Assembly: GCA_015232315.1 (NCBI GenBank)
Contig: JADFZZ010000024.1
Coordinates: 1-64,000, forward strand
From: SAR324 cluster bacterium
GTDB lineage: Bacteria > SAR324 > NAC60-12
DNA: 64,000 bases
Reading direction: 5' to 3'
The position numbers and the translations under genes were made by a program. Every line of letters begins with the position of its first letter. Within the stretch, counting starts at the first letter, position 1. The notes below the pieces were generated by a model that did no database searches, was not told the origin of the DNA, and worked only from the letters and a program-made list of their open reading frames with translations. This document shows, piece by piece, positions 53,101 through 61,778 of this stretch.

Positions 53101-53418
53101 AAATGCCTCCTGTGGGGGTGATTAATCAGGGTTTGGGGGTTTTATCAAAAAAACTGTTCTTGAGAACAGACGGCAAGAGATATCGCAACTTTTGTTTACA
53201 AAGACAATTTGCTTGTGAACCTCCCGATACTTTTTCAACAGTATCTCCGCAGAAGAAAATATTCTGGCTTACGGTTGACTTTTAACTGTGTTACATTTTC
53301 AAAAATTTTTGTCAACTTCAGGAAATGTCCGGCATTTTCTGAGGATTTTGAAACACCTCCGCTGTTTCACTCAACACTCCACCGGATTTGTCACACCAGT
53401 ATTCATCATAGGAGATTT
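53101..53418. promoter_or_regulatory. Divergent control region with a CTGT-N8-ACAG dyad
   Basis: This 318-base spacer separates the mutase and aldehyde dehydrogenase genes, which point away from each other. At 53154-53169 lies CTGTTCTTGAGAACAG with seven-base perfect arms. The rest is AT-rich with no gene. Confidence 0.6.
53154..53169. promoter_or_regulatory. Operator candidate CTGT-N8-ACAG
   Basis: CTGTTCTTGAGAACAG matches the spacing of LexA boxes of gammaproteobacteria, but other dyad-binding regulators also fit. It sits 54 bases before the mutase start. Confidence 0.4.
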
Positions 53419-55059
53419 ATGTCAGAAAATTCAGCAAACCAGCATAAACCACTCATTTCTACCGTTTTGTCAGCCAATCCGGCAACGGGTGAACTTCTGG
53501 GGGAAGTACAATGCACACCGCTTGAAGAAATTCCCCAAATTTTCAAGGAAGCTCGAAAAGCCCAGAAAGTCTGGGCGGCGATGTCGTTCAGTGAACGTGG
53601 AAAACGTATCCTCAAAATCAGGGATTATCTGCTGGATCAGGGTGAAAATATTGCCAGGGTGATTTCCAAAGAAAATGGAAAAACCATTCCTGACGCGTTC
53701 AATACAGAAATTTTACCCTCCATCATGTCCTGTGACTGGTATGCGCACAAAGCTGAAAGTGTCCTCAAGGAAAAAATCATCCCTCTGGGCAGTATCATGA
53801 CCTTCAACAAACGCAACCATCTGTTGCGGATTCCCTATGGAGTGGTTGGCATCATTTCTCCCTGGAATTATCCCTTCGCCATTCCCTTTGGTGAAATCAT
53901 CATGGGATTGATGGCCGGAAATGCGATTTTATTCAAGGTGGCCCGCGAAACTCCACTGGTTGGTGTTGAAATCGAAAAAGCGATAACCGCCGCGCAATTA
54001 CCCAAAGGCTTGTGCCAGCATATCGTCGGCAGTGGCAGTCAGGTGGCAACGTCATGGTTCGAAAACGGAATTGATAAAATTTTTCTGACAGGAAGTGTTG
54101 GCGCCGGAAAAACCCTGATGCGCCAGGCCATTGATTCCATGACACCGCTGTCGCTGGAACTGGGAGGGAATGACCCGATGATTGTTCTGGAAGACGCACC
54201 GATTGACAGAGCGGTGAATGGTGCCATCTGGGCAGGATTTCAAAATTGCGGACAAAGCTGTGGAGGGGTGGAACGGGTGTATGTGCATGAATCGATCGCG
54301 GAAGAATTTCTGGCAAAACTGAAAACAAAAACTGAATCGTTACGTCAGGGCGTGGACCGGGGATATTTTGATGTGGATCTGGGTTGTATGACCACGACGG
54401 GTCAACTGATGACCGTCAAGGAACATGTGGATGAGGCACTGGCAAAAGGCGCAAGAATCTTTGCGCAATCGAAGCCTGTGACCGACTGGGATGCCAAACT
54501 TTTTTATCCTGCCACGGTGCTGGTGGATGTGACACATGACATGCTGGTCATGCGGGAAGAAACCTTTGGTCCTGTTCTGGGTGTGATGACTTTCAAAACT
54601 GAAGAAGAAGTGATTCGATTGGCCAATGATTCTCATTTGGGGCTGACATCCTCTGTCTGGACCATGGATACAAAACGAGGCCGCCGATTGGCTGAACAGC
54701 TTGAGACAGGGGTGACGACCATCAATGATCACCTTTACACGCATGGAGGGGCGGAACTCCCCTGGATCGGCTGGAAACAAAGCGGAACCGGTGCCACTCA
54801 TTCCCATTTGGGACTGGTGGAAATGACCAAGGCAAAACTGGTAAATTATGACATTGTTCCCCACATTCCAACGAATCTGTGGTGGTTCCCTGTACGCAAA
54901 TTCAAGTATGAAACCATTGTTTCCGCACCGAAGATTCTGTTTGGAAGTGACATGAAAAACAAAACAAAATCCATCCGCAGGTTGTTGCCTCAGTTGATGA
55001 AAGATCCTCAACTTCGTGAAATGACCACCATGTATCTCAAGGCAAGGATGCTTCAGTGA
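53419..55059 (+). CDS. NAD(P)-dependent aldehyde dehydrogenase
   Basis: From the ATG at 53419 (preceded by GGAGA) the product has 546 residues; an open frame further upstream has no protein-like content. The cofactor domain shows SPWNYPFAIPFGEI. Glu247 in ELGGNDP and Cys281 in CGQSCGGVER are the catalytic pair. The protein is longer than the usual 480-500 residues, with an extra C-terminal basic tail of about 60 residues (after KFKYETIVSAPKILFG). The substrate could be a fatty or a semialdehyde; the nearby lipid genes do not settle it. Confidence 0.93.
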   Translation: MSENSANQHKPLISTVLSANPATGELLGEVQCTPLEEIPQIFKEARKAQKVWAAMSFSERGKRILKIRDYLLDQGENIARVISKENGKTIPDAFNTEILPSIMSCDWYAHKAESVLKEKIIPLGSIMTFNKRNHLLRIPYGVVGIISPWNYPFAIPFGEIIMGLMAGNAILFKVARETPLVGVEIEKAITAAQLPKGLCQHIVGSGSQVATSWFENGIDKIFLTGSVGAGKTLMRQAIDSMTPLSLELGGNDPMIVLEDAPIDRAVNGAIWAGFQNCGQSCGGVERVYVHESIAEEFLAKLKTKTESLRQGVDRGYFDVDLGCMTTTGQLMTVKEHVDEALAKGARIFAQSKPVTDWDAKLFYPATVLVDVTHDMLVMREETFGPVLGVMTFKTEEEVIRLANDSHLGLTSSVWTMDTKRGRRLAEQLETGVTTINDHLYTHGGAELPWIGWKQSGTGATHSHLGLVEMTKAKLVNYDIVPHIPTNLWWFPVRKFKYETIVSAPKILFGSDMKNKTKSIRRLLPQLMKDPQLREMTTMYLKARMLQ

Positions 55060-55236
55060 TTTGACTGACTCAGGCCGGATCAACATCTGGTCAGTCCTGA
55101 ATCCACGAGAGGCCCCTCCCCCTTCGGCGCTCCTGCGCCCTTTCAGGATGTTTATGAATACTCAGGCGATTGCCTTAGGAACGGCAAAAGAATAAGTTGT
55201 AAACATTTCCCAATCCAGTCTCTCCTGTTCTGGTCT

Positions 55237-55264
55237 GTAGAGACGTGCTATAGCGCGTCTCTAC
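55237..55264. repeat. GTAGAGACG palindromic repeat, copy 3
   Basis: GTAGAGACGTGCTATAGCGC plus the closing GTCTCTAC gives a nearly perfect palindrome. The flank GTGTGCCCGACAGGAAAT on the right matches that of copy 1. Confidence 0.8.
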
Positions 55265-55323
55265 GTGTGCCCGACAGGAAATATAGTTCGGAGAAATTAT
55301 CTATTTTATTTTTCGAATGTTCC

Positions 55324-56058
55324 TTAGTTGTCTTCCTCAACCGGTTCTTCTGGAACTGTTGGTTTTTCGTGATTGGTGACCCATTCCCAGAATACCTCCC
55401 GAAAGGATGGATTCAGCAATAGACTGTTGACCAGTCCAGCCAGAGTAGTGCCTTTGGGTTCTTCTATTTCCATATAAAAATCTTTCAACAATCGCTCCAG
55501 AATCAGAAACGGATAAATTCCGGGGAGCGAAACTTCGATAAACTGAAAATCCTCTGGTTTGTTCAGGTCAATCAAATAAGAAATAACGTTTCTCTGATCA
55601 GTCACATTGGTTCGAACAATCGATTGAGAATAGCTTCGTTCGTAATCCAGTCCGTAATCAATTTGCAGTTGCTGGCGAAACACTTCTCCCTGCCTGAACA
55701 TGACAATCACGCCATTCGAATCATTCCAGGCTCCTGAAACTTTCCCGTTTGATCCACAAGTCAACGTTGAACCGGGATAACGTTGATTCCATTCTTCCAG
55801 AGTGTTCATTTTTCCAGAGGCAGAACCTGACACACATTTTTTATTGAAAAACAAAGTGTTCTGGGATGCATCAGAAATCATCTGCTGAATAAGCTGAACT
55901 TCTGTCACGAGTCCAGGTGTTATCTGGATTTCCTCAGGGGGATCTTCAGGGGGAAGTTCTGGTGGATCTTCCTGTGCCTGGAGTGTCACCACCAAACCTG
56001 CGAGCATTAACCATAAACAGAGAATATATCTGAAATGTTTGATAGTCATCGACATCAT
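55324..56058 (-). CDS. Secreted hypothetical protein
   Basis: The product has 244 residues with a signal peptide (YILCLWLMLAGLVVTLQA). A short acidic, Pro-rich segment (DPPELPPEDPPEE) follows. The middle has a YPGSTLTCGSNGKVSGAW region with two cysteines that may bridge. The C-terminus has SLLLNPSFREVFWEWV and an acidic tail. I do not recognise a family. It lies about 155 bases after the CHASE2 cyclase gene on the same strand. Confidence 0.6.
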   Translation of the reverse strand: MMSMTIKHFRYILCLWLMLAGLVVTLQAQEDPPELPPEDPPEEIQITPGLVTEVQLIQQMISDASQNTLFFNKKCVSGSASGKMNTLEEWNQRYPGSTLTCGSNGKVSGAWNDSNGVIVMFRQGEVFRQQLQIDYGLDYERSYSQSIVRTNVTDQRNVISYLIDLNKPEDFQFIEVSLPGIYPFLILERLLKDFYMEIEEPKGTTLAGLVNSLLLNPSFREVFWEWVTNHEKPTVPEEPVEEDN

Positions 56059-56162
56059 AAAACCTTTTCCCGTTTACAATTTGTCATTTTGGCGAAGGAT
56101 AAATCTTGTGCACCACGCTTTAACATCACACGTCGCTCGTACCTCACTCTGTCTGTTCTGTG

Positions 56163-56189
56163 GTTACGAGGCAGGAGGCGCCTCGTAAC
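56163..56189. terminator. Hairpin downstream of the CHASE2 cyclase gene
   Basis: GTTACGAGGC (56163-56172) pairs perfectly with GCCTCGTAAC (56180-56189) around a seven-base loop. It lies 25 bases past the cyclase stop, so it could end transcription, although the T-run is weak; it may also be a repeat. Confidence 0.5.
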
Positions 56190-56213
56190 AGAAACCTGAT
56201 TAATCGGCAAAGA

Positions 56214-58490
56214 TTATTTACTGGTTGCGGTATAAACTTTATCCCAATCTGCTGGTGGAGGGGTTCGCATGAAGTTGTGGCAACGTTCAATGAATACTCC
56301 GGAAGGTCCATCTTGTGGTAGAATTTTAAGCACCTCTTCGAATTTGGCAATTCCCTGTTCCCATTGACATTGACGGTAACATTCCAGACCTTCCGCAAAA
56401 AGTTTAAAACCCTGTTCTTGCTGTGCTGTCAAATCTCCAACCCGGCATATTATTTCATAAATACGAACAGGCTGATTGATTCCAATAACTCGAATAAGAT
56501 CAAGTTCTCGACCAACGATGGTATCCCTGCATTTCTCATAAGTCATTTCAGACATCATGAGGGTTGATTTATAAACCTTATTGGTACCTTCCAATCGGGC
56601 TGCGAGATTCACTGAATTTCCCATGATGGTGTAATCAAAACGATTTTTGCTACCCATGTTTCCCACAACCATGCGTCCTGTATTCAAACCAATCCGCTGG
56701 GCAATATGAACGCCCCATTCTTCTTTCCATTTTGGACGCAATTCAGCAACCCGGCTTTCCATTTCAAGCGTGACCAGTGCGGCTCGTGTGGCATGATCTT
56801 CGAAAGGAAGCGGCGCCCCAAAAAAAGCAATGATGGCATCCCCTTCAAATTTATCAACTGTGCCATCATATTTCATGATGATATCAGTCATTTCTGTGAG
56901 GTATTCGTTGAGGAGATGTACCAATTCATTGGGGGTTAATTTTTCGGAAATGGTAGAAAAACCAGCCACATCAGAAAACATTGCCGTCAGAATTTTTTCT
57001 TCTCCACCGAGGGACAATGCTTTGGGGTTGTCCATGAGTGTATGAATAACAGTGGGGGATAAGTATTGTTGAAACGCACCTTTGATGAATCGTTTGTCCT
57101 TGTCTGAAACAAAAAACATATATTGTGTTACACCTGCGGCAACCAAAACCATATCCACTGCCACATAAACATAACTTGGCCAGTTGAGCCAGTAATTGAC
57201 ACAATATTGATGAAAATAGGTGTAACTGATGAGTAAAAAGAAAAACATTCCGAGTCCATAAATCAATTTGATTCGTGGAAACACCAACCCGAAGATTCCT
57301 CCTAATGCCAAAATAACCAGCAACGTATATAAATGATTGAACAAGCCGAGTTGAAAATATGTGCCTGAAAGAAAGTTATCCAGGGCATTTGCATGCACCT
57401 CAACTCCAGCATAGGCTTCCGAGACAGGAGTAACTCGCAAATCAAGAATTCCAACTTCAGTGACACCCACCAACACCATTTTGCCCCGTAATTTTTCAAT
57501 CGGAATTTTATGTTCTATAATATCTACAATGGAATAATGGGGAAATGTGGTAGCCGGGCCTTTATAATTGAGCAGAATTGAGCCGTCAGGATCTGGATAG
57601 ATGACAAGATCTCCAACCACGATGCTGGAAACACCAAATTCCTCAGCATTGATACGGATACTGCTTTTCAAATGGTTGGCCAGCATTTTTAGACTGAGAG
57701 AGGGATAATATTTGTTGCCTGCTTTTCTGATGAGATGTAGTCTTCGTACCACACCATCTTCGGAATCGATATCCACATTAAAAAAACCGAATTGGGTGTT
57801 TTCAGAGGCAATTTGGGGGATCGTCATTTCGGGATAAATTTCTTCTGGTACTACAGAAAGTTGATCGAGCCATTCAAATCCCTGAATCACTGATATGGCA
57901 CTACCTTGTAAACGCTGTTGTTGCGCAATGATTTCTTCGGTTGGAATGTGGCCGATTTCTTCATTATAACTCATGAAGACATAACCCAACACGGTTCCAG
58001 GAGCCTTTGCCACCTGCTGTCCCATGAATAAATCTCCATCCAGTTCATATTCATACGACTGTAATTTTTTGAGATAATCCTGACCAGCAAATGTTTGAGA
58101 AAGTGGGTTTTTTTCAAATTGTGTCCGAACGTTATGCGCCACATTGACATCCGCGTCATTGGGTTCAGAAAACACAATATCAAAACCAATAGTGCTGGCC
58201 TGATAATATTCATTGAGGCTTTGGATCATTAGCCCAATGTACTTTCTGGACCAAGGCCATCTTCCATATTTGTCAATACTGGGACTGTCCACTGCGGCCA
58301 CTACAATCTGATCACTGTGTTCAATGGTTCCACGTCCTTTTTGAATCAGATCAATCCATTTTTTATCCATCATGTTCAAGAAACTGGTGGTGTCCCCGAT
58401 GTTCAATAAATATAAGACAATCATTCCGGTTGTCATTATTCCAGAAATTTTATTGGGGGTCATTCTTAAAAATTTTTTAATAAATTTCAT
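56214..58490 (-). CDS. CHASE2-domain adenylate/guanylate cyclase
   Basis: The product has 758 residues. An N-terminal helix (ISGIMTTGMIVLYLLNIG) leads to a periplasmic CHASE2 sensor (about 45-370), followed by three helices (near LYTLLVILALGGIFGLVF, LIYGLGMFFFLLISYTYF and VYVAVDMVLVAAGVTQYM). The class III catalytic domain has MFSDVAGFSTISEKL, DKFEGDAIIAFFGAP and DYTIMGNSVNLAARLEG, with the metal-binding Asp residues in place. The C-terminal 55 residues (RQCQWEQGIAKFEEVLKILP, ending in DWDKVYTATSK) resemble the tail of the cyclase at 34178-39091. It would turn an outside signal into a cyclic nucleotide. Confidence 0.93.
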   Translation of the reverse strand: MKFIKKFLRMTPNKISGIMTTGMIVLYLLNIGDTTSFLNMMDKKWIDLIQKGRGTIEHSDQIVVAAVDSPSIDKYGRWPWSRKYIGLMIQSLNEYYQASTIGFDIVFSEPNDADVNVAHNVRTQFEKNPLSQTFAGQDYLKKLQSYEYELDGDLFMGQQVAKAPGTVLGYVFMSYNEEIGHIPTEEIIAQQQRLQGSAISVIQGFEWLDQLSVVPEEIYPEMTIPQIASENTQFGFFNVDIDSEDGVVRRLHLIRKAGNKYYPSLSLKMLANHLKSSIRINAEEFGVSSIVVGDLVIYPDPDGSILLNYKGPATTFPHYSIVDIIEHKIPIEKLRGKMVLVGVTEVGILDLRVTPVSEAYAGVEVHANALDNFLSGTYFQLGLFNHLYTLLVILALGGIFGLVFPRIKLIYGLGMFFFLLISYTYFHQYCVNYWLNWPSYVYVAVDMVLVAAGVTQYMFFVSDKDKRFIKGAFQQYLSPTVIHTLMDNPKALSLGGEEKILTAMFSDVAGFSTISEKLTPNELVHLLNEYLTEMTDIIMKYDGTVDKFEGDAIIAFFGAPLPFEDHATRAALVTLEMESRVAELRPKWKEEWGVHIAQRIGLNTGRMVVGNMGSKNRFDYTIMGNSVNLAARLEGTNKVYKSTLMMSEMTYEKCRDTIVGRELDLIRVIGINQPVRIYEIICRVGDLTAQQEQGFKLFAEGLECYRQCQWEQGIAKFEEVLKILPQDGPSGVFIERCHNFMRTPPPADWDKVYTATSK

Positions 58491-58580
58491 AATCTTACAA
58501 TATTATGGGTTGTGCCAGGAGATTAATTAGTGTTAACGTATCAACAAGTATTTTATTGATTTGACATGAAAGGAGTTGTT

Positions 58581-58931
58581 ATGTCCCAGTTAGAAACAGA
58601 TCATCGCCCCTGGGGGTATTATGAAGTGTTGTCAGATGAGTCTGACCATAAGGTTAAACGTATAGTAGTTTATCCAGACAAACGGTTGAGTCTTCAGCGA
58701 CATCAGAAACGTCAGGAACACTGGTTTATTGTTTCCGGCACTGCCACAGTGACAGTTGGTGAATCAGAAATTTTACTGAAAGCCGGTCAATCGGTCAATA
58801 TTCCAATGGGATCAGCTCATCGTATGACTAATTCCGGAATAGAAAATATGGTATTTATAGAAATTCAGACCGGAAGCTATTTTGGTGAAGATGATATTGA
58901 ACGACTTCAGGACGATTATGGTCGTAATTAG
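58581..58931 (+). CDS. Mannose-6-phosphate isomerase-like cupin
   Basis: From the ATG at 58581 (with AAAGGAG ahead of it) the product has 116 residues. RPWGYYEVL at the start, then PDKRLSLQRHQKRQEHWFIV with the metal ligands (His, Gln, His), and IPMGSAHRMTN are the signature of the C-terminal cupin of type II phosphomannose isomerase/GDP-mannose pyrophosphorylase proteins. Here it stands alone, without the pyrophosphorylase domain. Confidence 0.9.
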   Translation: MSQLETDHRPWGYYEVLSDESDHKVKRIVVYPDKRLSLQRHQKRQEHWFIVSGTATVTVGESEILLKAGQSVNIPMGSAHRMTNSGIENMVFIEIQTGSYFGEDDIERLQDDYGRN

Positions 58932-59092
58932 TCGCTGTCGTGTGATTGAGAAATGGTGTCATTTCCACCAACTGGAGAAATCTTGATTATTGTAAAATCA
59001 GTAACTCAAGAAGTTAATGATCCCACACATCCATTATGAATGACACCTAAACACAATTTCGCGATAGAGACTCATTACCAATAATTCTTCAT

Positions 59093-59452
59093 CTATTCCT
59101 CAACTACATGGGATAATAAATCATCCATTTTAGAGTTTTTCTCTTTGGATTCCTCCCTTAAAAATCCTGTTAAACCTACCACACTGTAACGCCCTTTTTG
59201 TCCTGTTCGGTGGTGGGTTTCAATATATTGATTGGACTCAAGTTCCTTGATCGCATTTACGATACTGCTTTGACTATGGTTTAGTTTTGATGCGAGAACC
59301 TTGATAGAAATATCAATATAAGTAAGATTTTCAATAACACTTTTGCAACACAAATAAGAGTATACCTTGTATTCAATGGGATGAATCATCCAATCCTGAT
59401 TTGCTTCAAGCAAAAGATCAGGCAACTTTTTTTTGTCTATTTTTATGGTCAT
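59093..59452 (-). CDS. Winged helix-turn-helix DNA-binding protein
   Basis: The product has 119 residues. IEYKVYSYLCCKSVIENLTYI leads into a winged helix (ISIKVLASKLNHSQSSIVNA is the helix-turn-helix, ELESNQYIETHHRTGQKGRY the wing). It resembles phage-replication or MarR-type wHTH proteins without a clear family. The C-terminus is charged. It lies 37 bases after a TerB-like gene on the same strand, so they may be one unit. Confidence 0.65.
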   Translation of the reverse strand: MTIKIDKKKLPDLLLEANQDWMIHPIEYKVYSYLCCKSVIENLTYIDISIKVLASKLNHSQSSIVNAIKELESNQYIETHHRTGQKGRYSVVGLTGFLREESKEKNSKMDDLLSHVVEE

Positions 59453-59489
59453 AATCAGTTTCCTCCCGCATAATGTCCTGAAGTTTAGA

Positions 59490-59954
59490 TCAGTGTGACA
59501 GTTTCTTGATGTTATTGATGATATTTTTCACATTGCCTTTGATCTTATCAATGTCTAACTGTCCTCCCGCTTTGAAATAAGGATGTTCATTAGGATTCAT
59601 TCCCACTCGTTTCATGATTTTTGTGATAAAATCTTTTTCCTTGTCTTCAAAAACACCATCGGCTCCAGCTACAAGCGCAAGAACATCTACAAGCGCGTTT
59701 TTCGCATCGTTGGAAGTGACTTCCTGAATCATTTTTTCAACCGAAGATTTTTGTCGTATCAATTTCTGTTCATCATCTGTGACATCAATTGAGTTGAATA
59801 ATGCGGTCAGGACTTTTTTCTCACTGGGGTGAAGCTCTCCATCAGCTCTGGCCATATGGCTTGCCAACACCAGAATATCCAGATATTGCTCACGGTTTAT
59901 ATCCATAAGGTTCTCCAATTCTTGGCTGTGAATGGCAGGATTTGCTTCCTGCAT
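59490..59954 (-). CDS. TerB-like protein
   Basis: The product has 154 residues. The helical TerB/DjlA-N fold is indicated by LDILVLASHMARADGELHPSE and the second half-repeat LVDVLALVAGADGVFEDKE, each with an ADG(x)nE metal-binding pattern. TerB proteins take part in tellurite or stress resistance complexes, but no ter genes are adjacent. A short helical tail (KGNVKNIINNIKKL) follows. Confidence 0.8.
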   Translation of the reverse strand: MQEANPAIHSQELENLMDINREQYLDILVLASHMARADGELHPSEKKVLTALFNSIDVTDDEQKLIRQKSSVEKMIQEVTSNDAKNALVDVLALVAGADGVFEDKEKDFITKIMKRVGMNPNEHPYFKAGGQLDIDKIKGNVKNIINNIKKLSH

Positions 59955-60197
59955 TTTGAATATTAAAAATAGATGACATTTTTATTGAACACATTCGATC
60001 AACTTTGAAAAGATAAAATTCACAGTATTTTCAGCACCCCTATGATTCAATAAAAAACAGTAAGGGCTAATCATTTGGAATCAAAGGTGTCGAAAATTAT
60101 TTTGCTGGCTTCAAGTCTTTCTGTTAGGATGCGATTTTTTTATCAGAAAGATTCCACTCATCAAAAAAATAAATCCAATTTTTATTCAAGGTTATGT

Positions 60198-61298
60198 ATG
60201 TCAGATCAATCCTCTCAGGTCACTCCTTTGTTCCAGAAACACATTGACAGTGGCGCAACCATGGTCAATTTCGGTGGATGGAAGATGCCTGTTCGTTATT
60301 CAGGTGATAAAAAAGAACATTTTGCTGTTCGTGAGCATATTGGCATCTTTGATGTCAGCCATATGGGGGAAATCTGGGTTAAGGGAAAAAATGCCCTTCC
60401 CTTGCTCCAATATCTCACATGTAATGATGTCAACACGTTGTATCCCGGGCGTATTCAATACAATGTCCTCATGTCCAGACAGGGGGGCGCAATCGATGAT
60501 ATTCTGATTTATTGCAGGAATGATAAAGAATATCTTGTGGTCGTAAATGCTTCGAATCAGGAAAAAGATTTTTCCTGGATGAAAGAAAACAACCGGTTTA
60601 ATGCGGATATCTCCTATGAAAGCGAGAATTACGCACAGATCGCTGTTCAGGGACCAAAATCAATTGAACTCATGTCCGCGTTGGCAGGCACTGATTTATC
60701 TGGACTGAAGTATTATCATTTTATTGAAATGGAATTTCAGGGTTTTCCTGTTATCATCAGTCGAACTGGCTATACCGCATCAGATGGTTTTGAAATCTAT
60801 ATGGCACCAGGAAATGCTCCTGTATTATGGGATATACTTATTGAAAAAGGTCAGCCCTATCAATTGATTCCATGTGGGCTGGGGGCTCGTGACAGTTTGA
60901 GGGTTGAAGGGAAGATGATTCTATACGGGAATGATTTGAATGAAGAAACAACAGTTTTGGAAGCAGGACTCGGATGGATTGTAAAACTGGAAAAAGGGGA
61001 ATTCATTGGGCGTGATGTTCTGCTCATGCAGAAAGAAAAAGGCCTAACCAAAAAATGGGTTGGTTTTGAAATGCTTGATAATGGAATACCTCGACATGGA
61101 TATCCAGTTATTCAAGATGGAATTAAAATCAGTGAAGTGACCAGTGGGGTTTTTTCCCCAACTTTCAATAAACCCTTAGGCATGGCCTATCTTCCAATTG
61201 AACTCACTAAAACCGGAAGTGTAATCGAAATAGAAATTCGTAAAAAGCTGTTTAAAGCACAAGTCGTGGCAACCCCCTTTTATAAAATTCAACGATAA
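60198..61298 (+). CDS. gcvT: Glycine cleavage system T protein (aminomethyltransferase)
   Basis: From the ATG at 60198 the product has 366 residues, the normal size. The folate-binding segments include GGWKMPVRYSGDKKEHFAVR, IGIFDVSHMGEI, RTGYTASDGFEIYM and PCGLGARDSLRVEGKM. The open frame upstream of 60198 is not protein-like. T protein releases ammonia and transfers the methylene group to tetrahydrofolate. The gene leads a gcvT-gcvH-gcvPA operon. No glycine riboswitch was seen in the leader. Confidence 0.96.
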   Translation: MSDQSSQVTPLFQKHIDSGATMVNFGGWKMPVRYSGDKKEHFAVREHIGIFDVSHMGEIWVKGKNALPLLQYLTCNDVNTLYPGRIQYNVLMSRQGGAIDDILIYCRNDKEYLVVVNASNQEKDFSWMKENNRFNADISYESENYAQIAVQGPKSIELMSALAGTDLSGLKYYHFIEMEFQGFPVIISRTGYTASDGFEIYMAPGNAPVLWDILIEKGQPYQLIPCGLGARDSLRVEGKMILYGNDLNEETTVLEAGLGWIVKLEKGEFIGRDVLLMQKEKGLTKKWVGFEMLDNGIPRHGYPVIQDGIKISEVTSGVFSPTFNKPLGMAYLPIELTKTGSVIEIEIRKKLFKAQVVATPFYKIQR

Positions 61299-61388
61299 TA
61301 TTTTTTTACTGGATTCTACTGTTTATTTAGGCTTAGATGTCCTCGTTTTTTATTTTATTCCATCAATTTTCTTATGAATAGGAGACTC

Positions 61389-61778
61389 ATGAGCGAAACT
61401 CCAGCAGAGTTGTTATATACCAGAGAGCACGAATGGATTCGGATTGACGGAGATCAGGGGTATATTGGGATCACATTTCATGCTCAGCATGCCCTGGGGG
61501 ATATTGTCTTTGTTGAACTGCCAGCAGCAGATGAAGAAATTGACGCAGGAGATGAATTTGGAACCATTGAATCTGTCAAGGCTGTTTCATCGTTGTATAT
61601 GCCAGTTTCAGGGAAAGTGCTTGAGGTCAATTCTGAAGTAACCCAACAACCAGAACTGGTCAATGAAGACTGTTATGACGCATGGTTGCTCCGTATTAAA
61701 ATCACCAACAAAATTGAAATTGATAACCTTCTCAATGCAGAAGAATACGAAACGTTTTTATCGGAACTGGATGAATGA
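61389..61778 (+). CDS. gcvH: Glycine cleavage system H protein
   Basis: From the ATG at 61389 (AGGAG ahead of it) the product has 129 residues. The lipoyl site is Lys64 in FGTIESVKAVSSLY, and the start REHEWIRIDG is typical. It shuttles the aminomethyl group between P and T. Its stop overlaps the gcvPA start by four bases. Confidence 0.97.
   Translation: MSETPAELLYTREHEWIRIDGDQGYIGITFHAQHALGDIVFVELPAADEEIDAGDEFGTIESVKAVSSLYMPVSGKVLEVNSEVTQQPELVNEDCYDAWLLRIKITNKIEIDNLLNAEEYETFLSELDE

Noticed and set aside
59955-60197. Glycine riboswitch upstream of gcvT
   Set aside because: I found neither the tandem aptamer layout nor the conserved GGAGAG/CCGAAGG-type blocks.
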